Shown piece by piece: positions 5,296 through 10,444 of a DNA stretch of 10,444 bases (the first letter of the stretch is position 1; every line of letters begins with the position of its first letter). The position numbers and the translations under genes are program-made. The stretch covers positions 1 to 10,444 of the forward strand of contig JAAYAS010000226.1 of assembly GCA_012719255.1 (NCBI GenBank), given 5' to 3'. A model generated the notes under the pieces. That model was given only the letters and a program-made list of their open reading frames with translations. It made no database searches and was not told the origin of the DNA. The DNA is from Microbacteriaceae bacterium (GTDB lineage Bacteria > Actinomycetota > Actinomycetes > Actinomycetales > Microbacteriaceae).

Positions 5296-6522
5296 TCAGG
5301 CCCGCGGCGGCGCGGCGAGGCGGCCCGACGCGGTGACGAGCTGCTCGAGGGGGCCGCGCTGGCCCGACCAGCGGAGCAGCGCGCCGAGCACGAGCGCCCC
5401 GGCGACGTGCACGAGCCACAGCCACGGGCTCGACAGCCACCACGGCAGCGGCTCGCCGGTCGCCATCGCCGGCCCGAACGCGAGGAGCGCGCCCGGCGCG
5501 AAGGCGAGCACATGCGCCGAGTACACCGTCAGCGGCGCCCCGCCGGCGCCGAGCACCGGTCCGAGCAGCGCCCGCATCCGGGGCCCGAGCTCGAGCCCGG
5601 CGAGCAGGCCCGCGCCGATCACCGCCGTCGCGAGGCCAGCGGTGATGAGGAGGTCGGGCGGCGCCCCGGTGTGCCCGGCGGTCGTGAGCAGCTGCAGCAC
5701 GTGCTCGAACGGGTTCGACCCCGGCCCGTCGTGCAGCAGCGCGAGCGCCTCCTCGCGCGTCAGCCCGAGCTCGGCGCCGAGCCGGGCCGCCCCGCCGGCG
5801 CGGGCGGCGAGCGCGGCCCCGCCCCAGGCGACCAGCGCGACGAGCCCGCCGCCCACGAGCGCGAGCGCGCCGAGCCGCCGCACCGCATCCGGGCCCTCGT
5901 CGCGGGCGCGCAGCAGCCACCGGCCGAGCGCCAGACCCACGACCGGATAGGCGAGCCACGTGAGCGCCGGGTACGCGCCGTCGAGCAGCACGTTCCGCAC
6001 GAGCGCCGCCGGGTCGGCGAGCGAGAACCAGGTCGGCGACGACACCGGCGGCGGCGCGCCGAGCGCCTCGCCGAGCGCGAATGCCGCGAACGGCCACGCG
6101 AGCATCCACAGCACGGCGCCGGCGAGCAGCGCCCTGGGCCCGAGCCGCAGCAGCGGGATCACGAGCCAGAACATCACCCCGTAGTAGACGAGGATCACGA
6201 GGATGATGGGCGAGACGAGCCCGAGCGTCAGCCCGATCAGCACGAGCGCGAGTCCGCGGCCGAGGAGGTTGCCGGCGGCGGTGCGCCGGTCGCCGCGCGC
6301 GAGCGCCCGGCGCGAGGTGAACGCGATGCCGACGCCCGCGAGCACCGCGAACAGCGCCGCCGCCTTGCCCGAGATCGCCGCGCTCGGGGCGGGCTCGAGG
6401 TAGTCGGGCGTGAAGATCCACGTGTGGGTGAGCATCATCCCGGCGAGGGCGACGAACCGCGCGAGGTCGATGCCGTCGACGCGCGCGGTCGCGCCGCGGC
6501 GCTCGGCGGGGGCGGGATGCAT
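5296..6522 (-). CDS. Polytopic membrane acyltransferase-like protein (HGSNAT/DUF418 type)
   Basis: A 408-residue integral membrane protein with about ten hydrophobic spans. The N-terminus, RVDGIDLARFVALAGMMLTHTW (14-35), is the first-helix signature of the heparan-alpha-glucosaminide N-acetyltransferase/YeiB-like superfamily; His33 is the candidate acyl-accepting residue by analogy, not proof. LFAVLAGVGIAFTSRRA (57-73) is the second hallmark. The C-terminus has TVYSAHVLAF (332-341) and a closing RGPLEQLVTASG (389-400), as in the DUF418 domain. Such proteins move acyl groups across the membrane onto glycans or other envelope components; the acceptor is unknown. Length is normal. It lies 9 bases after the HAD gene on the same strand, so it may be the last gene of the ABC operon, but it also has its own leaderless-type promoter box and no Shine-Dalgarno sequence. 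It converges on the FUSC-like gene. Confidence 0.85.
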   Translation of the reverse strand: MHPAPAERRGATARVDGIDLARFVALAGMMLTHTWIFTPDYLEPAPSAAISGKAAALFAVLAGVGIAFTSRRALARGDRRTAAGNLLGRGLALVLIGLTLGLVSPIILVILVYYGVMFWLVIPLLRLGPRALLAGAVLWMLAWPFAAFALGEALGAPPPVSSPTWFSLADPAALVRNVLLDGAYPALTWLAYPVVGLALGRWLLRARDEGPDAVRRLGALALVGGGLVALVAWGGAALAARAGGAARLGAELGLTREEALALLHDGPGSNPFEHVLQLLTTAGHTGAPPDLLITAGLATAVIGAGLLAGLELGPRMRALLGPVLGAGGAPLTVYSAHVLAFAPGALLAFGPAMATGEPLPWWLSSPWLWLVHVAGALVLGALLRWSGQRGPLEQLVTASGRLAAPPRA

Positions 6523-6528
6523 GGGGTC

Positions 6529-6534
6529 AGGCTA
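6529..6534 (-). promoter_or_regulatory. Probable -10 box (TAGCCT) overlapping the HAD stop codon
   Basis: On the minus strand TAGCCT starts with the TAG stop of the HAD gene (6534-6532) and ends 6 bases before the ATG at 6522, so the predicted transcript begins at the start codon. The intervening GACCCC is not a ribosome site. This mirrors the junction at 4184-4199. Confidence 0.58.
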
Positions 6535-7242
6535 GTGCGCGGCCCTCAACCCCAGCCGGTCGGCGAGCTCGACGAGGGTCGTGAGCCGCAGGTGCCCGGG
6601 CAGCGCGACCGCCGGATCGGCGTTGACGGCCGCCACCCGCAGCCCCGCCGCGAGCGCCGCGGCGGCGCCGATCGCGGTGTCGTCGGCGGCGAGGGTGCGC
6701 TCGGGCGCCGCGCCGAGCAGGGCGGTCGCCCGCTCGTAGGGCTCGGGATGCGGCTTGCCGCGGTCGACGTCGTCGGCGGTGACCATCGCGTCGAAGCGGT
6801 GCGCGAGGCCGGCCCCCTCGAGCAGGGCCCGCACGTGGTCGCGGTCGCCGTTGCTCGCGACGGCGATCGGGATGCGGCGGGCCGCGAGGGCCTCGACGAG
6901 CGCGACCGCGCCGGGCATGGTCGCGACGCCGGCCTCGAGCCGCGCCGTGTAGCGGTCGCGCAGCTCGAGCACGGCGGCCCCGAGGGCCGCGTCGCCGCCG
7001 GCCGAGGTGCCGTCGTCGTCGGCGAGCCGGGCCGCCGCATCCGCGATGGTGAGGCCGGCGTAGGGAGCGAGCGCGGCCGCATCGGCGGCGAGCCCGCGCG
7101 CGCCGAGGGCGTCGGCGACGATCTCGAGCCAGCACGACTCCGAGTCGACGAGCAGGCCGTCGCAGTCGAACACCACCGCCTGCACGGCGGCCGGCGCGCC
7201 GGAGCCGTCGAGGTCGAGGCCGAGGGCGGCGGGGCGGGTCAC
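6532..7242 (-). CDS. HAD-superfamily hydrolase (phosphoglucomutase/phosphatase-like)
   Basis: A 236-residue protein of the haloacid dehalogenase superfamily, subfamily I, with a helical cap after motif I, as in beta-phosphoglucomutase and phosphoglycolate phosphatase. Motif I is F25-D-C-D-G-L-L-V-D-S with nucleophile D26 and general acid D28. Motif II is S130-N131 (IAVASNGD), motif III is K163-P-H-P, and motif IV is A186-D187-D188-T-A-I-G, with DD where many relatives have ED. All catalytic elements are present, so it should dephosphorylate a small phospho-compound or convert a phospho-sugar. The GTG at 7242 overlaps the ABC ATPase stop as GTGA, which implies translational coupling. That start leaves a 19-24-residue lead ahead of motif I, longer than usual; GTG at 7185 would give a typical N-terminus but has no ribosome site. 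Its place at the end of the importer operon suggests it acts on the imported compound. Confidence 0.88.
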   Translation of the reverse strand: MTRPAALGLDLDGSGAPAAVQAVVFDCDGLLVDSESCWLEIVADALGARGLAADAAALAPYAGLTIADAAARLADDDGTSAGGDAALGAAVLELRDRYTARLEAGVATMPGAVALVEALAARRIPIAVASNGDRDHVRALLEGAGLAHRFDAMVTADDVDRGKPHPEPYERATALLGAAPERTLAADDTAIGAAAALAAGLRVAAVNADPAVALPGHLRLTTLVELADRLGLRAAH

Positions 7243-8375
7243 GCTCCGGCCGCCGTGGCCGTGACGGTCGCGGCGGCGGTCACGGCCTCGGAGCCCGCCC
7301 CGCCGCGCGGCCGCGAGGGCGTCACCGCGAGGGCCGGGTGGTCGTCGAGGCGCACCTCCACCTCGTCGCCGGGGGCGAAGCGGGCCGCCTCGTGGGCGCC
7401 GACGCGCGCGACGACGTGGCGGCCGTCGGCGAGCTCGGCGGTGATCTGCGTGTGCGCGCCGAGGAAGCCGACCGATACGACCCGGCCGCGGCGCTCGGGG
7501 GCGGTGCCGTCGTGCACGGCGTCGACGCGCAGCCGCTCGGGCCGCACGAGCACGGTGGCGTCGCCGGTGGCGCTGCCGGGCAGCAGCGGCACGCTCGTGC
7601 CGAGCACCTCGGCGCGCGCGCCGTCCGACACGGCGGCGAGGCGGTTGGCGACGCCGATGAAGTTCGCGACGAACTCGCTGCGCGGCTCGTTGTAGATCTC
7701 CTGCGGCGAGCCGATCTGCTCGAGCCGGCCCGCGCGCATCACGCCGACGCGGTCGGCGATCGCGAGCGCCTCCTCCTGGTCGTGGGTGACGAACAGCGCG
7801 GTGATGCCGACCTCCTGCTGCAGCCGGCGGATCTCGTCGCGCAGCTGCACGCGCACCTTCGCGTCGAGCGCCGAGAGCGGCTCGTCGAGCAGCAGCACGC
7901 GCGGATGCACGGCGAGCGCGCGGGCGAGCGCGACGCGCTGCTGCTGACCGCCCGAGAGCTGGTGGGCGTAGCGGCCGCCGTGCTCGCCGAGGCCGACGAG
8001 GTCGAGGTAGCGCTCGACCCGCTCGGCGCGCTCGGCCTTCGCGACGCGGCGCAGCTCGAGGGCGAAGCCGATGTTCTCGGCGACGGTCATGTGCGGGAAG
8101 ATCGAGTACGCCTGGAACACCATGGCCATGTCGCGCCGGTTCGCGGCGACGTCGGTGATGTCGGCGCCGTCGACGGCGATGCGGCCGGCGTCGACGTCCT
8201 CGAGTCCGGCGAGGGCGCGCAGGGCGGTGGTCTTGCCGCATCCCGAGGGGCCGAGCAGGCAGACGAGCTCGCCGGGCGCGATGTCGAGCGAGAAGTCGTC
8301 GAGCGCGCGCACCTCGCCGTAGCGGCGGTGGAGGCCGTGCAGCTCGACGGCGGCGGCGATGGTCGTGGCGGTCAT
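7239..8375 (-). CDS. ABC transporter ATPase, PotA/FbpC/PhnT type
   Basis: A 378-residue nucleotide-binding subunit with every ABC motif: Walker A GPSGCGKT (42-49), Q-loop Q88 in VFQAYSIFPHMTV, signature LSGGQQQR (140-147), Walker B LLLDEP (161-166), D-loop SALD (168-171) and H-loop H198. A C-terminal TOBE domain (about 272-348, VLVRPERLRV... GEV-like strands) marks the group importing polyamines, Fe3+, thiamine or 2-aminoethylphosphonate, and may sense substrate. The last 25 residues form an Ala/Thr-rich low-complexity tail. It is a peripheral membrane protein working as a dimer with the two permeases encoded upstream. The ATG at 8375 overlaps the permease stop as ATGA, and AAAGGA lies 9 bases ahead of it. 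The downstream HAD gene overlaps by GTGA. The substrate cannot be assigned from sequence. Confidence 0.95.
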   Translation of the reverse strand: MTATTIAAAVELHGLHRRYGEVRALDDFSLDIAPGELVCLLGPSGCGKTTALRALAGLEDVDAGRIAVDGADITDVAANRRDMAMVFQAYSIFPHMTVAENIGFALELRRVAKAERAERVERYLDLVGLGEHGGRYAHQLSGGQQQRVALARALAVHPRVLLLDEPLSALDAKVRVQLRDEIRRLQQEVGITALFVTHDQEEALAIADRVGVMRAGRLEQIGSPQEIYNEPRSEFVANFIGVANRLAAVSDGARAEVLGTSVPLLPGSATGDATVLVRPERLRVDAVHDGTAPERRGRVVSVGFLGAHTQITAELADGRHVVARVGAHEAARFAPGDEVEVRLDDHPALAVTPSRPRGGAGSEAVTAAATVTATAAGA

Positions 8376-9343
8376 TCGGGGGAGTCCTTTCGTGCGGCCG
8401 GGCGGGCGGCCGGGCGGGCGCGGCGCCCGGGGGCGCGCGAGGTGATCGCGTCGAGCACGACGAGCAGCACCGTCGTGAGCACGAGCACGAGCAGCGACAC
8501 GGCGGCCGACACCTGCGCGTCGGAGAGGTTGATCTGGAACAGCACCGTCTGCAGGTTGCGGCGGGCGAGGATGCTCGCGATCGTGTACTCGCCGAGCACG
8601 ACGGCGATCGACACGAACGTTGCCGAGACGATCGCCGAGCGGATGTTCGGCACGACGACGCGCACGAGCACGGTCGCCCACGAGGCGCCGAACGAGCGGG
8701 CGGCCTCGCTGAGGGTCTTCACGTCGATCGCCTGCAGGCCGGCGTCGATCGAGCGGAACGCGAACGGCAGCACGAGCACGACGTAGGCGAGCGAGAGCCA
8801 GATCGAGTGCGAGCCGAGGAGGTTGCGCGACAGCCACGCGTAGATCGGCGCGAGGCCGACGACGAGCGCGATGGCGGGGATCGTGAGCGGCAGGAGCGAG
8901 ATGAACTCGATGACCCGCTGCAGGCGCGGCAGCCGCAGTCGGATCCACACCATCGTCGGGATGAGGAGCATCAGCATGATCGTGACGGTGATCGCCGCCA
9001 TCACGAGGCTGTTGCCGATGCCCTCCCACAGCAGCGACGCGGTGGTCGAGCCCTCGAACTCGAAGAGCCCCACCCAGCCGCCCCAGTCGACGTCGCCGGT
9101 GAGCGGGAAGCGGATCGAGAACACGAACAGCGACACGAGCGGCACGAGGAACGCGATCCACGCGAGCGCGAGCACGGTCGTCGAGAACCGCTGCCGGGCG
9201 CGCAGCGCGCGGGCGTTGCGGCCGAGCGGGCGCGGAGCGGGGGATGCAGCGGCGGGCGCCGAGGCGGCGGGCGCGGTGGCGGCGGCGGGCGGGGCGACCG
9301 GGGTGGTCGGGGCCGTCGCGACGGTCGGGGTCGACGGGGTCAT
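8372..9343 (-). CDS. ABC transporter permease, second subunit (PotC/FbpB-type)
   Basis: A 323-residue inner-membrane permease with about six spans after a first helix at about 55-76. The EAA loop that docks on the ATPase is E213-A-A-R-S-F-G219 followed by P232 (RVVVPNI), the binding-protein-dependent permease signature. It pairs with the permease encoded just upstream to form the channel. The first 40 residues are an unusual Ala/Pro/Thr/Ser-rich stretch with no hydrophobic helix, so they should be a disordered cytoplasmic tail. The C-terminus is a basic Arg/Pro/Ala tail (about 303-323). The ATG at 9343 overlaps the upstream permease stop as ATGA, with AAGGTGG 8 bases ahead. No other in-frame start would remove the tail while keeping a ribosome site and the overlap, so the longer form is preferred. 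Confidence 0.92.
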   Translation of the reverse strand: MTPSTPTVATAPTTPVAPPAAATAPAASAPAAASPAPRPLGRNARALRARQRFSTTVLALAWIAFLVPLVSLFVFSIRFPLTGDVDWGGWVGLFEFEGSTTASLLWEGIGNSLVMAAITVTIMLMLLIPTMVWIRLRLPRLQRVIEFISLLPLTIPAIALVVGLAPIYAWLSRNLLGSHSIWLSLAYVVLVLPFAFRSIDAGLQAIDVKTLSEAARSFGASWATVLVRVVVPNIRSAIVSATFVSIAVVLGEYTIASILARRNLQTVLFQINLSDAQVSAAVSLLVLVLTTVLLVVLDAITSRAPGRRARPAARPAARKDSPE

Positions 9344-10212
9344 CGGGCGAGCCACCTTCCGGCGCGGCGCTGGACGAGCGCGTAGAGCGACATCACGACG
9401 GCGATGACGAGGATCATGCCGAGCGCGAGCGCCTGGGCGTAGGAGTCGAGCGTGAGGTCCATCTCGTTGCGGAACGCCGATTGGATCTCCATCGGCACGA
9501 TGATCGTCTGCTGCGAGATGAGCGCGGCGGCGGTCGCGAACGCGCTGAACGAGTTCGCGAACAGCAGCAGCAGCGCGCCGATGAAGCTCGGCGCGAGCAG
9601 CGGCCCGGCGACCCGCAGCCAGTAGGTGCGGGCGGTGCCGCCGAGGTTCGCGGTCGCCTCGCGCCACTGCGGGGCGAGGCCGTCGACGGCGGGCAGCAGC
9701 ACGATCACGGCGAGCGGCACCTGGAAGTACAGGTAGACGGCGGCGATGCCCGGCAGGGTCGAGAGGAACCCGGGGTCGGGCTGGGGTCCGCCGGCGGCGC
9801 GCAGCAGGAGCGTCACCGCGCCGTTGATGCCGAGGGTGGCGATGAACGCGAAGGCGAGCATCACGCCGCCGAACTGCGCGATCACCGAGTTGAACGCGAC
9901 GAAGGCGCGGCGGGCGAGGCGGTCGGCGGGCACGTTCGAGAGCGCGACGGCGAGCACGGCGCCGACGACGGCGCCGATGACGGCGGTGAGGGCGCTGATC
10001 CACAGCGAGTTCCAGAAGATGCCGAGGGTGCGCTCGGAGAGGAGCACGCGGAAGCCGTTCAGGGTGAACGAGCCGTCGCGCGACGAGCGGACCGAGCCGA
10101 CGGCGACGAGCACCGTCGGGAGCAGCAGGAACAGGCCGGTGTAGAGGAGGAACGGCACCGCGCCCAGGCCATCGGCCAGGGCGCGGCGCCGACGCGAGGC
10201 GACGAGGGGCAT
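9340..10212 (-). CDS. ABC transporter permease, first subunit (PotB/FbpB-type)
   Basis: A 290-residue membrane protein with six likely spans: about 17-38, 68-92, 109-128, 154-175, 207-230 and 260-281. The docking loop is E185-A-T-A-N-L-G191, followed by Y-W-L-R-V-A-G-P204, a good match to the EAA motif of binding-protein-dependent permeases. Basic residues at the start (SRRRR, 6-10) fit a cytoplasmic N-terminus. Together with the second permease it forms the heterodimeric channel of the importer. The ATG at 10212 lies only two bases after the TGA of the solute-binding protein gene; no clear ribosome site is present, so translation probably depends on ribosomes finishing that gene. It ends in an ATGA overlap with the next permease. 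The family is secure; the substrate is not. Confidence 0.93.
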   Translation of the reverse strand: MPLVASRRRRALADGLGAVPFLLYTGLFLLLPTVLVAVGSVRSSRDGSFTLNGFRVLLSERTLGIFWNSLWISALTAVIGAVVGAVLAVALSNVPADRLARRAFVAFNSVIAQFGGVMLAFAFIATLGINGAVTLLLRAAGGPQPDPGFLSTLPGIAAVYLYFQVPLAVIVLLPAVDGLAPQWREATANLGGTARTYWLRVAGPLLAPSFIGALLLLFANSFSAFATAAALISQQTIIVPMEIQSAFRNEMDLTLDSYAQALALGMILVIAVVMSLYALVQRRAGRWLAR

Positions 10213-10214
10213 CG

Positions 10215-10444
10215 TCAGCCGACCGTCGAGTCCCAGTTCTCCTTGATGAAGGCCGTCATCTCCTCGGCCTCATCCGACGTCGGGGTCTGCGGGGCGCCCT
10301 CCGTCGGGGGCAGGTACGACTCCCAGTCGGGGTCGATGGTGCCGTCCTCGAGCATCGCGTCGAAGAGCACCGGACGCGCGCCGCCCTGCAGCCAGAGGTT
10401 CTGCGCCTCGGGCGAGTAGAGGAACTCCTGCCACAGGCGGGCCG
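10215..10444 (-). CDS. Extracellular solute-binding protein, C-terminal part (5' end outside window)
   Basis: The last 75 residues of a periplasmic-type binding protein (family 1, Fe3+/polyamine/2-aminoethylphosphonate-like group); the signal peptide and most of both lobes lie to the right of the window. The start of the visible part, ARLWQEFLYSPEAQNLWLQGG, followed by ARPV, is the characteristic late helix where these proteins read 'EFL.S.EgQ...w..GyaRPV'. The chain then ends in TAFIKENWDSTVG. Its TGA (10217-10215) is two bases before the first permease gene, so it is the leading visible gene of the importer operon. In a Gram-positive it would be expected to be a lipoprotein, which cannot be tested here. 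The ligand-binding residues are not in view. Confidence 0.88.
   Translation of the reverse strand, partial: ARLWQEFLYSPEAQNLWLQGGARPVLFDAMLEDGTIDPDWESYLPPTEGAPQTPTSDEAEEMTAFIKENWDSTVG

Noticed and set aside
5407..7695. A 762-codon plus-strand open frame
   Set aside because: It is antisense to three well-supported genes and is rich in Arg, Glu, Gly and His, the usual shadow of GC-rich coding DNA. It has no recognisable domain.
7242..8241. HAD frame open back into the ABC ATPase gene (569 codons), as if a fusion
   Set aside because: The upstream part is out of frame with the ATPase motifs and is Arg/Pro-rich. The ATPase has its own complete frame ending in the GTGA overlap.

Overview
This window comes from a very GC-rich actinobacterial chromosome, most likely a member of Microbacteriaceae. 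The grounds are the strong G/C bias at third codon positions, TAG/TGA-only stop codons, a Tat signal of the SRRTIAKGAAWAVP type common in that family, and TAGSCT boxes placed 6-7 bases before ATG, as in actinobacterial leaderless genes. The genus cannot be named. No tRNA, rRNA, insertion sequence, phage gene or CRISPR array was seen. It reads as ordinary chromosome with several poorly characterised envelope and transport genes.

Layout. (1) Bases 1-536, minus: the first 178 residues of a class C beta-lactamase-like serine hydrolase, cut by the window edge. (2) Bases 629-1753, plus: an HPr-kinase-like P-loop protein fused to a PqqD-like C-terminal domain, divergent from the first gene across a 92-base gap that holds a dyad and a leaderless-type promoter. 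(3) Bases 1879-2616, minus: a Tat-exported protein of unknown function, convergent with gene 2; a perfect 40-base palindrome (1824-1863) between them is the likely two-way terminator. (4) A 364-base gap, then a plus-strand pair: a CynX/NimT-type MFS transporter (2981-4186) and a FUSC/aromatic-acid-exporter-like membrane protein (4197-5267). (5) From the right edge leftward on the minus strand, a tight operon: solute-binding protein (partial), two ABC permeases, an ABC ATPase and a HAD hydrolase. They are joined by a 2-base gap and then three 4-base stop/start overlaps (ATGA, ATGA, GTGA). (6) Nine bases further, a multi-spanning membrane acyltransferase-like protein (HGSNAT/DUF418 type), which converges on the FUSC gene over a short GC-rich hairpin.

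How they work together. The ABC genes form a complete importer of the Fe3+/polyamine/2-aminoethylphosphonate type, and the translationally coupled HAD phosphatase suggests that the imported compound, or something made from it, is a phosphate ester or phosphonate; the substrate cannot be read from sequence. The MFS and FUSC genes look like a two-gene export or efflux unit for small anionic or aromatic compounds. Most of the remaining genes concern the envelope or exported space. The most unusual signals are two places where the TAG stop of one gene also forms the probable -10 box of the next, leaderless gene; the orphan HprK-PqqD fusion; and a tendency for rare GAT and CAT codons to fall inside GATGC/GCATC.
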